Assembly (NCBI GenBank): GCA_017854585.1
Contig: JAFMHK010000019.1
Span: forward strand, 1 to 64,000
Source of the DNA: Paracoccaceae bacterium
Lineage (GTDB): Bacteria; Pseudomonadota; Alphaproteobacteria; Rhodobacterales; Rhodobacteraceae
Length of the DNA: 64,000 bases
Direction: 5' to 3'
This document shows, piece by piece, positions 16,742 through 26,742 of this stretch (its first letter is position 1; the number at the start of each line of letters is the position of its first letter). Below the pieces are notes generated by a model. The model was given only the letters and a program-made list of their open reading frames with translations, ran no database searches and had not been told where the DNA came from. The translations under genes were made by a program, and so were the position numbers.

Positions 16742-19363
16742 ATGGCAAAGACGATGCTTATCGATGCCACACACGCGGAAGAAACCCGCGTTGTCGTGGC
16801 AGATGGAAACAAGGTCGAAGAGTTCGACTTCGAGTCGCTGAACAAGCGGCAACTGGCAGGAAACATATATCTGGCAAAGATAACGCGGGTCGAACCCTCG
16901 TTGCAGGCTGCCTTTGTGGATTATGGCGGCAATCGCCATGGCTTTCTGGCCTTTTCGGAGATTCACCCCGATTATTACCAGATCCCGGTTGCCGACCGGG
17001 AGGCGCTTCTGGCTGAAGAACGCGCAATCGCCGAGGCGCAGGCCCGCGAGGAAGACGAGCCCAAGCCCAAAAGCCGCCGTCGGGCACCGACTCGTCGTCG
17101 CAAGTCGACAGAAACACAGGCCGAAGCGACCGACATCGATGCCGTCAGCACCGGCGATGCGGCCGCGCCGTCCGGTATGGACCTGATCGACCTCAACGAT
17201 GAGGATGGCCAAGACACTCAGGTAGCGACAGGCCCATCTGACGCGGACCAGTTTGATGAAAGTGCCGAAGACGCGCAGGGCGACACGACCCTGCAAGGCG
17301 AGGCCGCCGACGTCGATGACACGGAAGAGGGTGACGCACCCACGGTCGAGACTGTTTCCGACGATGACGACCATGAAGAATTGCGCCCTGCGCGCAAGCC
17401 CCGCGCCCGCAAATACAAGATTCAGGAGGTCGTCAAAGTCCGCCAGATCATGTTGGTGCAGGTCGTCAAGGAAGAGCGCGGCAACAAAGGCGCTGCCCTG
17501 ACAACGTACCTCAGCCTCGCAGGTCGGTATTGCGTGCTGATGCCGAATACCGCGCGCGGTGGTGGCATTTCCCGCAAGATCACCAATGCGGTCGATCGCA
17601 AGAAGCTCAAGGAAATCGCGACGTCGCTGGACGTGCCACAGGGCGCGGGCCTGATCGTTCGCACCGCCGGTGCCCAACGCACCAAGGCCGAGATCAAGCG
17701 TGACTATGAATATCTGCAACGGCAATGGGAACAGGTCCGCGACCTGACGCTGAAATCCGTTGCCCCGGCCCCGATCTATGAAGAGGGCAACCTGATCCAT
17801 CGCACGATCCGCGACCTTTACAATCGCGATATCGAAGAGGTTCTGGTCGAAGGAGAGGCCGGGTACCGGCAGGCCAAGGACTTCATGAAGATGATCATGC
17901 CGTCCCACGCCAAGAACGTGAAACACTACACCGATCCGATGCCGCTGTTCGCGCGGTATCAGGTGGAAGGCTATCTGGCCGACATGTTCAACCCGACCGT
18001 TCAGTTGAAATCGGGCGGCTACATCGTGATCGGGATCACCGAGGCACTGGTTGCCATCGACGTGAACTCGGGGCGCGCCACCAAGGAAGGCTCGATCGAG
18101 GAAACCGCGACCAAGACAAACCTTGAAGCCGCGGAAGAGGTCGCCCGTCAGGTCCGCCTGCGTGATCTTGCGGGTCTGATCGTGATCGATTTCATCGACA
18201 TGGACGAACGTCGCAACAACGCGGCCGTTGAAAAGCGCATTAAGGACAAGCTCAAGACCGACCGCGCCCGTATTCAGGTTGGTCGCATCAGCGCCTTCGG
18301 TTTGATGGAGATGAGCCGTCAGCGTCTGCGTCCGGGCATGTTGGAGGCGACGACCCAGCCATGTCATGCCTGCCACGGAACCGGCCTGATCCGTTCGGAT
18401 GATAGCCTTGCGCTGTCGATCCTGCGCCAACTGGAAGAAGAAGGGACGCGGCGTCGTTCGCGCGAGGTCTTGCTGACCGCGCCCGTTGGCATCGTCAACT
18501 TCATCATGAACCAGAAACGCGAATATCTTGCTGCGATCGAGGCACGTTATGGCCTGTCGATCCGGGTGGAGGCCGATCCGTCGCTGGTCGCGCCCGATTA
18601 CAAGCTTGAGAAGTTCAAGACCGCCACCCGTCGCGTCCCGGATGCAGCCCCCATCGTGTCGATGGATGCGGGCCTGATGGAAGAGATCGAGGGCGAAGCC
18701 GTCCATGACGAAGTGGACGAGGTCGAAGTTGAGGTCGTGGTGCCCGAAGCTCCAGCCGAGCCAGCAGGCGATGACGATGGCCCCAAGCGCAAGCGTCGCC
18801 GCCGGCGCGGTGGTCGCGGCCGCCGCAAGCCGAGTGACGAGGCAGGTGAAAACGACGAGATCGGTGACGAAGCCGATGCCGAGGAAAGCACGGCCGATAG
18901 CGCCGAGCCGGACTTGGGTGCAGCCACACCTGTGACCGAAGCCGAGGCTGGCGAGACTGCTGAGGCAGCCCCTTCGGCTGAGGATGAAAAGCCCAAGCGC
19001 CGCCGCAGCCGGGGTGGTCGTGGTCGCAAGAAGCCTGTGGAGGGCGCTGCGTCAGATGATGCAGCGACCGAAGCCGCGCCAGCAGACGCCACGCCGTTAC
19101 AAGACACGGTTTCCGCCGCGGATGCACCGGCCGAGCCAGTGGCCGTTGCCGAACCTGTAGCAGTGGCCCAGCCCGAACCGACCGCTGTGATCATCGCGGA
19201 ACCCGCGCCGGTTCGAACCCCCGAACCGGCCGCCGAGGTCATCGCTGTGCCAACGCCGGAGCCCGCGCCCATGCCCGTGCCGACACCTGAGCCGGTTACA
19301 CCTGCGGCAGAAGAAGAACAGGCCAAGCCCAAGCGGCGCGGCTGGTGGTCGTCAAAAGGTTGA
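16742..19363 (+). CDS. rne: Ribonuclease E
   Basis: The 873-residue endoribonuclease and degradosome scaffold handles mRNA decay and rRNA/tRNA processing. The N-terminal S1 domain (about 38-260) is interrupted by an acidic, low-complexity insertion (about 85-225). The RNase H-like and DNase I-like catalytic region follows: AIDVNSGRAT and IVIDFIDMDERRNN carry the metal-binding Asp residues, and CHACHGTG is the Zn-link. The C-terminal third is disordered, with two Arg-rich RNA-binding patches and a Pro/Glu-rich tail ending GWWSSKG. The ATG at 16742 has an AAGGA site and matches relatives (MAKTMLIDATH). Confidence 0.96.
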   Translation: MAKTMLIDATHAEETRVVVADGNKVEEFDFESLNKRQLAGNIYLAKITRVEPSLQAAFVDYGGNRHGFLAFSEIHPDYYQIPVADREALLAEERAIAEAQAREEDEPKPKSRRRAPTRRRKSTETQAEATDIDAVSTGDAAAPSGMDLIDLNDEDGQDTQVATGPSDADQFDESAEDAQGDTTLQGEAADVDDTEEGDAPTVETVSDDDDHEELRPARKPRARKYKIQEVVKVRQIMLVQVVKEERGNKGAALTTYLSLAGRYCVLMPNTARGGGISRKITNAVDRKKLKEIATSLDVPQGAGLIVRTAGAQRTKAEIKRDYEYLQRQWEQVRDLTLKSVAPAPIYEEGNLIHRTIRDLYNRDIEEVLVEGEAGYRQAKDFMKMIMPSHAKNVKHYTDPMPLFARYQVEGYLADMFNPTVQLKSGGYIVIGITEALVAIDVNSGRATKEGSIEETATKTNLEAAEEVARQVRLRDLAGLIVIDFIDMDERRNNAAVEKRIKDKLKTDRARIQVGRISAFGLMEMSRQRLRPGMLEATTQPCHACHGTGLIRSDDSLALSILRQLEEEGTRRRSREVLLTAPVGIVNFIMNQKREYLAAIEARYGLSIRVEADPSLVAPDYKLEKFKTATRRVPDAAPIVSMDAGLMEEIEGEAVHDEVDEVEVEVVVPEAPAEPAGDDDGPKRKRRRRRGGRGRRKPSDEAGENDEIGDEADAEESTADSAEPDLGAATPVTEAEAGETAEAAPSAEDEKPKRRRSRGGRGRKKPVEGAASDDAATEAAPADATPLQDTVSAADAPAEPVAVAEPVAVAQPEPTAVIIAEPAPVRTPEPAAEVIAVPTPEPAPMPVPTPEPVTPAAEEEQAKPKRRGWWSSKG

Positions 19364-19365
19364 AC

Positions 19366-19396
19366 GAAAAAGGGGCGCCCGATCGGGCGCCCCTTT
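19366..19396. terminator. Bidirectional terminator between rne and the DsbA-like gene
   Basis: A 10-bp perfect stem GGGGCGCCCG/CGGGCGCCCC with a 2-base loop is flanked by A5 on the left and T3 on the right. It serves the two convergent genes, with the stronger U-tract on the minus strand. Confidence 0.85.
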
Positions 19397-19418
19397 CTAC
19401 ATCGTGAATGCGACGTGA

Positions 19419-20168
19419 TTACTGTGCGGCGGCGCGCAAATCTGCGGCAATCTGCACCATGCCGTCGAACGGCACATAGCCACGCATCATCTCGCCGCCG
19501 AAGACAAAGCTGGGCGTGCCGGAGATTTCCAGTTCTTGCGCCAGCGCATAATTCGCCGCGATGGTCGCATCGACCTGCGGGTCATTGATACTTGCCACGA
19601 TGGCTGCGGTATCCAGCCCGAGGCTGCTGGCAAGGTTGCCCAGGCTGGCTGGGGTCATGTCGCCGCGCATGTCCATCAGGGCGTCGTGAATCTGTGCATA
19701 GGCATCGTCGCCAAGCGCAATGCGGGTGGCGATCGCAAAGCGTGAGGCCAATGTCGATTGCTCTCCCAGAATCGGAAACTCCTTCACGACCAGACGAATA
19801 TTTCCGTCGGTTTCAAGCAACTGGTCCACATCCGGGCTGGCCCGGCGGCAATAGCTGCAACGGTAATCCATGAACTCCACCAACACCAGATCACCGTCGG
19901 GGTTGCCATCATTCCAATCGAATTCCGACTGGTAAAGGGCCGCATGCTGGCTGGCGATGACCATCTGTTCGCGCTCGGCGGCGGCGGCCAGCTCACGTTC
20001 GTCCAGAATGGCGATCGCCTCCACCACGACTTCGGGGTTTTCCATCAGGTAGGCGCGGACTTCGGCGCGGAATGCGGTCCGCTCGCCATCGGTCATGGCT
20101 TCCAGATCGATGGCCAATGCGGGGGCGGCCAGCATCATGGTCGCGGCCAAGGGGGCAAGGAACTTCAT
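19419..20168 (-). CDS. DsbA/Com1-type periplasmic thiol-disulfide oxidoreductase
   Basis: A 249-residue secreted protein with a signal peptide (about 1-19, ending APALA). A helical N-terminal segment precedes a thioredoxin-fold domain with the CSYC active site (Cys104, Cys107) and the cis-Pro loop GTPSF near the C-terminus. Related proteins introduce or isomerise disulfide bonds in periplasmic proteins; the direction of catalysis is not evident. It converges on rne and is divergent from the aminotransferase gene. Confidence 0.92.
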   Translation of the reverse strand: MKFLAPLAATMMLAAPALAIDLEAMTDGERTAFRAEVRAYLMENPEVVVEAIAILDERELAAAAEREQMVIASQHAALYQSEFDWNDGNPDGDLVLVEFMDYRCSYCRRASPDVDQLLETDGNIRLVVKEFPILGEQSTLASRFAIATRIALGDDAYAQIHDALMDMRGDMTPASLGNLASSLGLDTAAIVASINDPQVDATIAANYALAQELEISGTPSFVFGGEMMRGYVPFDGMVQIAADLRAAAQ

Positions 20169-20299
20169 CGCTTTTTCTCCGATTAAGGGGTGCTTTGCCC
20201 CTCCCTATCACACAATAGCGCGCTGGCCAGCCGCCGATGCATGGTTGACCCGCACCGGGTTGGCTGGTTCAAGCGCTCCCAAACAGTAAGGAAAAACGC

Positions 20300-21457
20300 A
20301 TGCGCAGGTCCAGTCGATCCCGTGTTGATCCCTTCATTGTGATGGACGTCATGGAGGCCGCGCGTCAGGCCGAAGTAGCTGGGCGCCACATCATTCACAT
20401 GGAAGTCGGCCAACCCGGCAGCGGCGCACCGCGTGCTGCGCGTGAGAGATTGGCCGTTGAAATGGCCAATGGTCCGTTAGGCTATACCGTTGCATTGGGC
20501 CGCCCTGATCTGCGGGCCGCCATCGCGGCGCTTTATGATGAATGGTACGGGGTAAAGCTTGATCCCGCGCGCGTGGTTGTCACTGCGGGCGCATCCGGCG
20601 CTTTCTTGCTGGCGTTCACGGCGTTGTTCGACGCGGGTGACCGGGTGGGGCTTGGGGAACCGTGCTATCCCTCCTATCGGCAGATTCTCACCGCGCTCAG
20701 CCTGCAGCCCGTCGGGTTGACCACGCAACTGGAGACGCGGTTCCAACCCACGCCCGCACAACTGACCAATGACTTGGCCGGACTGATTGTGGCCAGCCCC
20801 GCCAATCCAACCGGCACCATGTTGGACCGCGCGGCGCTTGCGGCACTGTGCGACGCATGCACGGCGCGCGGGATCAGCCTGATCTCGGACGAGATCTATC
20901 ATGGTCTCCACTATGCCGATCGCGCCACATCTGCGCTTGAGATCACCGACGATGTCTATGTGATCAACTCCTTTTCCAAGTATTTCTCGATGACGGGCTG
21001 GCGCCTTGGCTGGATGGTCGTGCCCCCCGATCATGTGCGCATGATCGAACAACTTGCGGGCAACATGTTCATCTGTCCCCCGCACGCCGCACAGGTCGCT
21101 GCATTGGGCGCATTGTCACCCGAAGGCCGGGCGGAACTGGACGGGCACCGCGATATCTACACTGTGAACAGGCAAATCCTGCTGGACGGATTGGCGGCTG
21201 CGGGGGTGACCAATGTGGCACCCGCCGATGGCGCATTCTACGTCTACGCGGATGTGACAGACTGGACCGACGATGCACGCGCCTTCGCAAGCCAGATCTT
21301 GGATCAGGCGGGTGTGGCGGTGACGCCGGGGCTCGATTTCGACAAGACCCGCGGCGCGGGAACGTTGCGGTTGTCGTATGCTCGCGCCACGGCAGATATC
21401 ATGGAAGGGACCGCCCGGCTCAAGGCGTTCTTTGCGCAACTTCCCCGACAGGAATAG
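20300..21457 (+). CDS. PLP-dependent class I/II aminotransferase
   Basis: The 385-residue fold-type I aminotransferase has the PLP-binding Lys227 in SFSKYFSMTGWRLGW, the NPTGT loop (about 169-173) and SDEIYHGLHY with the PLP-ring-contacting Asp. It resembles broad-specificity aspartate/aromatic or alanine aminotransferases; the substrate is unknown. The ATG has a TAAGGA ribosome binding site. It is followed closely by the amidase gene. Confidence 0.92.
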   Translation: MRRSSRSRVDPFIVMDVMEAARQAEVAGRHIIHMEVGQPGSGAPRAARERLAVEMANGPLGYTVALGRPDLRAAIAALYDEWYGVKLDPARVVVTAGASGAFLLAFTALFDAGDRVGLGEPCYPSYRQILTALSLQPVGLTTQLETRFQPTPAQLTNDLAGLIVASPANPTGTMLDRAALAALCDACTARGISLISDEIYHGLHYADRATSALEITDDVYVINSFSKYFSMTGWRLGWMVVPPDHVRMIEQLAGNMFICPPHAAQVAALGALSPEGRAELDGHRDIYTVNRQILLDGLAAAGVTNVAPADGAFYVYADVTDWTDDARAFASQILDQAGVAVTPGLDFDKTRGAGTLRLSYARATADIMEGTARLKAFFAQLPRQE

Positions 21458-21582
21458 GCTCCAAAAGCCGCATGGGGCGGGATCTTCACAAACCTGTTTT
21501 GTGTTCCACCGCTTTGGTCATGGCTCTTGGGCCCGGGTTTGATTTCTGCTATCCACTGGCCAAACAACAAGGGCGCAGCCCC

Positions 21583-22788
21583 GTGATCCGAGCCGTTATT
21601 CTTGTCTTTCTGACCGCCATTCTGTCGCTGCCTGCGGGTGCGCAGGAATTTCGGGCGCTTGCCCGGGTCATCCCCGGCGAAAGCTACCTGCGCGATGCGG
21701 GGCAGGGGGCCGAGCTTGGGCTCAGCCTCAGCCAAGCGGTGCCGTTCAGGGTATTCACAATGAATAACCCGATGCGCGTGGTGGTGGATTTCCGAGAGGT
21801 CGCATGGGACGGGCTGGCCGCGGACTTCAACACCGCAACGGCCATTGCAGGCGTGCAGACCGGTGCCGCGCGCGAGGCGGGTTGGTCGCGGATGGTGCTG
21901 GATATTTCCGCCCCCATGGGTGTTGATCTGGCTGCAATGGCAACCGATGACAGCACGGGGGCGGCACAAATCACGATCACCCTGTCGCCGCGCTCTGCGA
22001 ATGAATTCAGTCGGTTGGCGCAAACTCCGGCCGATCTTGAGGCCGCATTGCAGGCGGCGGTGACAGCGCCTGACCAAGGGGATGATCGTTTTGTCGTGGT
22101 CATTGATCCGGGCCACGGTGGTGTTGATCCCGGTGCGGTGCGTGGCGAACACACCGAGGCTGATCTGGTTCTGACCTTTGCGCGCGAATTGCGCGACATC
22201 TTGCGCCGAACGGGCCGGGTGGAGGTGTTCTTGACCCGCGACAGCGATGTTTTCGTGCCGTTGCCGACCCGGCTTTCGCTGGCGCGTGCTGCGGGCGCGG
22301 ATGCCTTTATCTCGATCCATGCGGATGCGATCGCCGAAGGCCGGGCGCAGGGGGCCACGGTTTACACACTTTCCGAAACCGCATCCGACGCGGCCAGTGC
22401 CGCGCTGGCGGAACAGCATGACCGGGCCGATCTGCTGGCTGGCATTGATCTGCATGGCGCCGATGACGTCGTGGCCGGTGTCTTGATGGATCTGGCCCGC
22501 ACCGAAACCGCCCCCCGCGCCAACGATCTGGCCGAGGCAGTGGTGACGGCGATAGGCGATCTGGGGCTTCGGTTGCATTCCCGACCCCGGATGGAGGCGG
22601 GCTTCACGGTTCTCAAGGCGGCCGATATTCCCTCGGTGCTGGTCGAGGTCGGTTTTATGTCCGATGATGGTGATCTGGAAAACCTTTTGGACCCGGTCTG
22701 GCGCACTGAAATGCAAGATGCCCTGCGCGCTGCGATCCTTGATTGGGCGGATACGGATGCGGCGCGGCGGGAACTGGTGCGGCAATAA
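21583..22788 (+). CDS. N-acetylmuramoyl-L-alanine amidase, AmiC type
   Basis: A periplasmic zinc amidase that cleaves the bond between MurNAc and the stem peptide during septum splitting. From the chosen GTG at 21583 the product has 401 residues: signal peptide (about 1-24, ending PAGAQ), an N-terminal AMIN domain (about 26-135) for septal targeting, and an Amidase_3 domain with VVIDPGHGGVDPGA (zinc His), SIHADA and VLVEVGFMS (catalytic Glu). An upstream ATG at 21472 in frame would precede and spoil the signal peptide. The PBP1A gene follows. Confidence 0.92.
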   Translation: MIRAVILVFLTAILSLPAGAQEFRALARVIPGESYLRDAGQGAELGLSLSQAVPFRVFTMNNPMRVVVDFREVAWDGLAADFNTATAIAGVQTGAAREAGWSRMVLDISAPMGVDLAAMATDDSTGAAQITITLSPRSANEFSRLAQTPADLEAALQAAVTAPDQGDDRFVVVIDPGHGGVDPGAVRGEHTEADLVLTFARELRDILRRTGRVEVFLTRDSDVFVPLPTRLSLARAAGADAFISIHADAIAEGRAQGATVYTLSETASDAASAALAEQHDRADLLAGIDLHGADDVVAGVLMDLARTETAPRANDLAEAVVTAIGDLGLRLHSRPRMEAGFTVLKAADIPSVLVEVGFMSDDGDLENLLDPVWRTEMQDALRAAILDWADTDAARRELVRQ

Positions 22789-22842
22789 TCATCTATTCCT
22801 GCAAACTCGGCAAATCGTGATCGCGAAAAGCCGCCGAGGGTT

Positions 22843-22871
22843 TTGACCCGCCCCCATCACACGCCTATAAG
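22843..22871 (+). promoter_or_regulatory. Sigma-70 type promoter for the PBP1A gene
   Basis: TTGACC (22843-22848), a 17-base spacer and TATAAG (22866-22871) form a strong housekeeping-type promoter 27 bases before the gene start at 22898. Confidence 0.7.
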
Positions 22872-22897
22872 ATGGCAACTGATTTTGAGGCAGAACA

Positions 22898-25468
22898 ATG
22901 GTCCGATTCATTCTGGGCGTATTTGGCGCGATATTTTCAGCGGTTACGCTGGGTATGGTGGCCGGGGCGCTGACCGTGGGCGGCGTGTTGTTCATGTTCG
23001 CCCGCGACCTGCCGGATGTGCAGACCCTGTCAAACTACACCCCTGCCACGATCAGCCGGATTTATTCCCGCGAGGGGCAGATCGTCGATGAATTTGCCAG
23101 CGAACGCAGACTGTTCGTGCCGGCTGAAGATATCCCCGACCTTGTTGCCCACGCCTTCGTCAGCGCGGAAGACCGCAATTTCTATGAACATTCGGGGTAT
23201 GATCCGCGCGCGATCATCGCCGCCGTGGTCGAGGCCGTGCGCTCACGAGGGCGCGATGTGCGTGGCGCGTCGACCATCACGCAGCAGGTGATGAAGAACT
23301 TCCTGCTGGATGGGTCCCGCACCGTCGAACGCAAGGTGCAAGAGATCATTCTGGCCGCCCGGATCGAACAGACGCTTAGCAAAGACCGCATTCTGGAATT
23401 GTATCTGAACGAGATATTTCTGGGTCAGAATAGTTATGGCGTGGCCGCGGCCGCGCAGACCTACTTCAATACTGATCTTGAGGATCTGACCTTGCCGCAG
23501 GCGGCTTATCTGGCGGCCCTGCCACAAGCGCCGTCGCGTTTTCATCCGGTGGATGATTACGCCCGCTCGATCAGCCGCCGCAACTACGTGCTGCGCGAGA
23601 TGTTCGAGAACGATTACATCACCGAAGCCGAGATGGAGGCCGCACAGGCCGCGCCATTGGAGACCGTGCAAGGCGGGCACATCGCGGCGTTTCGTGCCGA
23701 CGTGCCGCCGCGCAACTATTTCACCGATGAAATCCGGCGTCAGCTGAGCAGCCAATATGGCGAAGAGGAGTTTTTCTCTGGTGGTTACTCGGTGCGGTCC
23801 TCGATGGATGAGGATTTGCAGGAGGTGGCCGAACGCGCGCTGCGCGGGGGGCTTGAGCGGTTTGATCGTGCCCAAGGTCTGTGGCGCGGCGCCACCGACA
23901 CGATTGACCCGGACCTGTTAAGCGACGAGGCAAGCTGGCGCGCCGCATTGGCCGCGGCCGACATCCCACGCGACATCGACGGTTGGTATGCCGCCGTGGT
24001 GCTGGAAGTTGGCGCCACAAGCGCGCGCATCGGCATCGAGGGCGTGGCGGAGGACGCGGATGGTCATTTTATCCCGGCCGAAGATGTGACGTGGGCCCGC
24101 CCCGTGGACGCCGACGGCAATCGTGGGGCGACCGCGCGGGTTGCGGGTGATCTGCTGCGTGTCGGCGACGTGGTGCATGTGCGCGAGATGACCCGCGACA
24201 GCGATGGCACATTCCTGCGCTGGACCCTGCGTCAGGTCCCCGAGGTGCAGGGCGGCTTCATGGCGATGGATGTCAATACCGGCCGCGTGATCGCCATGCA
24301 GGGCGGATTTTCCTACCAGAACTCTAGTTTCAACCGCGCGACACAGGCAACGCGCCAACCGGGCTCAAGCTTCAAGCCGTTCGTCTATGCCGCCGCGCTC
24401 GATAGCGGGTACTCTCCGAACACCATCGTGATCGATGCACCGATCGAGGTGGATACCGGGGAAGGCATCTGGCGGCCCACCAATGCATCGAACCAGTTTT
24501 ACGGGCCATCGCCGCTGCGCACGGGGATCGAGAGGTCGCGGAACCTGATGACCGTCAGGCTGGCGCAGGATGTCGGAATGAACATCGTGGCGCGGTATGC
24601 GGAACGGTTCGGGGTCTATGACGATATGCAGCCTTTCCTTGCCAACGCGTTGGGAAGTCAGGAAACCACATTGCTCCGTATGGTCACGGCCTACGCGATG
24701 TTTGCAAATGGTGGTGAACGGGTGGAGCCGACCTTGGTGGATCGTATTCAAGACCGCTATGGCAACACGGTTTATCGTCATGATCAGCGCCTTTGCCCCG
24801 ACTGCGAACTGGCAAGCCTCAATGCGGGGATGGGGCCGCGGATCCTGTCCAACCGCGAACGGGTGATGGATGCGATCACGGCCTATCAGTTGACCTCGAT
24901 GATGCAGGGCGTGGTGCAGCGCGGCACGGCAGCCGGCAGCGTGAACCTGCCGGTGCCCACCGCAGGCAAGACCGGCACAACCAACGACAGCCGCGATGTG
25001 TGGTTCGTGGGCTTCACCTCGACCATCGTGGCGGGCTGCTACATCGGTTATGATCAGCCGCGCAGCATGGGTGGCGGCGCATCGGGCGGCGGCATGTGCG
25101 GCCCGGTTTTCAACGAATTCATGCTGGCTGCGACCGAGGAATACGGCGGTGGGCCGTTCCGCGTCCCGCCGGGCGGCAACTTCTTCCCCATCGACCGGTT
25201 CTCTGGACAGCGGTTGCCCGATGATGCGCAGGGCGACCACGTCGTGCGCGAATATTTCCGCGAGGGAGAGGAGCCTTTCTACGGCATGTTGGCGGTCGTG
25301 GATGGTGGTTTTGCCATGGGATCCGACCTGCCGATGTTCGGACGTGAGGACAACCCCGATATTGGCATCATCGAAGACAGCGAAACGGTGACGACCTCAA
25401 CCGGGGAAGTTGTGCGCGTCCCCACCGGCGCAGGGTTTGGCACGCTCAGTTCGGGCGGACTTTACTGA
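22898..25468 (+). CDS. mrcA: Penicillin-binding protein 1A (bifunctional transglycosylase/transpeptidase)
   Basis: An 856-residue class A PBP that polymerises and crosslinks peptidoglycan. After one N-terminal anchor helix (about 3-30) comes the glycosyltransferase family 51 domain with FVSAEDRNFYEHSG and GASTITQQ, then an OB-like insert, then the transpeptidase domain with the active-site SSFK (in RQPGSSFKPF) and KTGTTNDSRDVWF. Length and order fit PBP1A of alphaproteobacteria. Amidase upstream and prfB downstream follow the order common in this group. Confidence 0.96.
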   Translation: MVRFILGVFGAIFSAVTLGMVAGALTVGGVLFMFARDLPDVQTLSNYTPATISRIYSREGQIVDEFASERRLFVPAEDIPDLVAHAFVSAEDRNFYEHSGYDPRAIIAAVVEAVRSRGRDVRGASTITQQVMKNFLLDGSRTVERKVQEIILAARIEQTLSKDRILELYLNEIFLGQNSYGVAAAAQTYFNTDLEDLTLPQAAYLAALPQAPSRFHPVDDYARSISRRNYVLREMFENDYITEAEMEAAQAAPLETVQGGHIAAFRADVPPRNYFTDEIRRQLSSQYGEEEFFSGGYSVRSSMDEDLQEVAERALRGGLERFDRAQGLWRGATDTIDPDLLSDEASWRAALAAADIPRDIDGWYAAVVLEVGATSARIGIEGVAEDADGHFIPAEDVTWARPVDADGNRGATARVAGDLLRVGDVVHVREMTRDSDGTFLRWTLRQVPEVQGGFMAMDVNTGRVIAMQGGFSYQNSSFNRATQATRQPGSSFKPFVYAAALDSGYSPNTIVIDAPIEVDTGEGIWRPTNASNQFYGPSPLRTGIERSRNLMTVRLAQDVGMNIVARYAERFGVYDDMQPFLANALGSQETTLLRMVTAYAMFANGGERVEPTLVDRIQDRYGNTVYRHDQRLCPDCELASLNAGMGPRILSNRERVMDAITAYQLTSMMQGVVQRGTAAGSVNLPVPTAGKTGTTNDSRDVWFVGFTSTIVAGCYIGYDQPRSMGGGASGGGMCGPVFNEFMLAATEEYGGGPFRVPPGGNFFPIDRFSGQRLPDDAQGDHVVREYFREGEEPFYGMLAVVDGGFAMGSDLPMFGREDNPDIGIIEDSETVTTSTGEVVRVPTGAGFGTLSSGGLY

Positions 25469-25551
25469 ACGTTGGTCCCGCCGCTTGCGGCGGGGCGGGG
25501 CGTGGTCTAGATCATTCCGACAATCTGAAAGCAAAAGGGCGGGTGCGAGCC

Positions 25552-26679
25552 ATGCGAGCCGAAACGCAGACGCATATCGAGAAAGTGCGGAAATCCTTGG
25601 TTCTTCTGGGCCAACGGATGGACCTGCCGACTGCCAAGCACAGGTTGGAGGAATTCAACGCCCGTGTCGAAGACCCGGATCTGTGGAACAATCAGGAGAA
25701 AGCGCAAAAGCTGATGCGCGACCGGCAAGTGCTGGTCGACAAGCTGGCGCTGTATGACAAGATCAGTCAGGCGCTGGAAGAAAACGTCGAACTGATCGAA
25801 CTGGGTGAGGCCGAGGGCGATGCCGAAGTCGTCACCGAAGCCGAGGAGGCGTTGGCCAAGTTGGTCAAGACGGCCGCCGAGAAGGAGTTGGAGGCGTTGC
25901 TGGACGGGGAGGCCGACGGTAACGACACATTCCTTGAAATCAACGCAGGCGCAGGCGGAACCGAATCCTGCGACTGGGCCAGCATGTTGGCGCGGATGTA
26001 CGTGCGTTGGGCCGAAAAACGCGGCTACGAGGTCGAATTGCAATCCATGACACCGGGCGAAGAGGCCGGCATCCGCAGCGCGGTCTACAAGATTGCGGGG
26101 CACAATGCCTATGGCTGGCTGAAATCCGAAAGCGGTGTTCATCGACTTGTCCGCATCAGCCCCTATGATAGTGCGGCGCGGCGTCATACCTCGTTCAGTT
26201 CGGTTTGGGTCTACCCCGTGGTGGATGAAAATATCGAGATCGAGGTCAACCCCGCCGACATCCGCATTGATACCTACCGCAGTTCAGGCGCGGGTGGGCA
26301 GCACGTGAACACGACTGACTCGGCCGTGCGGATCACCCACCTGCCAACCAACATCGTCGTCACCAGTTCTGAAAAATCACAGCACCGCAACCGCGAGATC
26401 GCGATGCAGACGCTGAAATCGCGGCTCTATCAGATGGAACTCGATAAACGGAACGCGGCGATAAACGAGGCCCATGAGAACAAGGGCGATGCGGGATGGG
26501 GCAGTCAGATCCGATCCTATGTCCTGCAACCGTATCAAATGGTCAAAGACCTGCGGACTGGTTTCGAGACCAGTGATACCGGTGGCGTGCTGGATGGTGA
26601 CATCGATGGGCTTATGGCCTCGACGCTGGCGATGGACGTATCGGGCAAGACCCGCGCCGAGGCACAAGCCGAGGGGTAG
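25552..26679 (+). CDS. prfB: Peptide chain release factor 2
   Basis: RF2 recognises UGA and UAA stop codons and triggers peptide release. The 375-residue product contains the GGQ motif in SSGAGGQHVNTTDS. The stop-recognition tripeptide, SPF in E. coli, reads SPY here (RISPYDSAARRHTSF). The frame is continuous from the start, so the programmed +1 frameshift known in E. coli prfB is absent. The ATG at 25552 (MRAETQ) is preferred to the GTG three codons earlier by comparison with relatives. Confidence 0.96.
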   Translation: MRAETQTHIEKVRKSLVLLGQRMDLPTAKHRLEEFNARVEDPDLWNNQEKAQKLMRDRQVLVDKLALYDKISQALEENVELIELGEAEGDAEVVTEAEEALAKLVKTAAEKELEALLDGEADGNDTFLEINAGAGGTESCDWASMLARMYVRWAEKRGYEVELQSMTPGEEAGIRSAVYKIAGHNAYGWLKSESGVHRLVRISPYDSAARRHTSFSSVWVYPVVDENIEIEVNPADIRIDTYRSSGAGGQHVNTTDSAVRITHLPTNIVVTSSEKSQHRNREIAMQTLKSRLYQMELDKRNAAINEAHENKGDAGWGSQIRSYVLQPYQMVKDLRTGFETSDTGGVLDGDIDGLMASTLAMDVSGKTRAEAQAEG

Positions 26680-26742
26680 CCAAGCGGTGCTATGCGCCAT
26701 GGCCCCTCGCGCGCAAAATCAAGAAACAAGGATGGGTGACGC

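Noticed and set aside
16688-18706. 672-codon open frame on the minus strand over rne
   Set aside because: It lies antisense to a well-supported RNase E gene, and its residues are the typical product of reverse reading in high-GC codon bias (His/Gln/Arg-rich, no motif).
25477-25494. 8-bp GC hairpin after the PBP1A gene
   Set aside because: No T-tract on either strand, so a terminator call is not supported.
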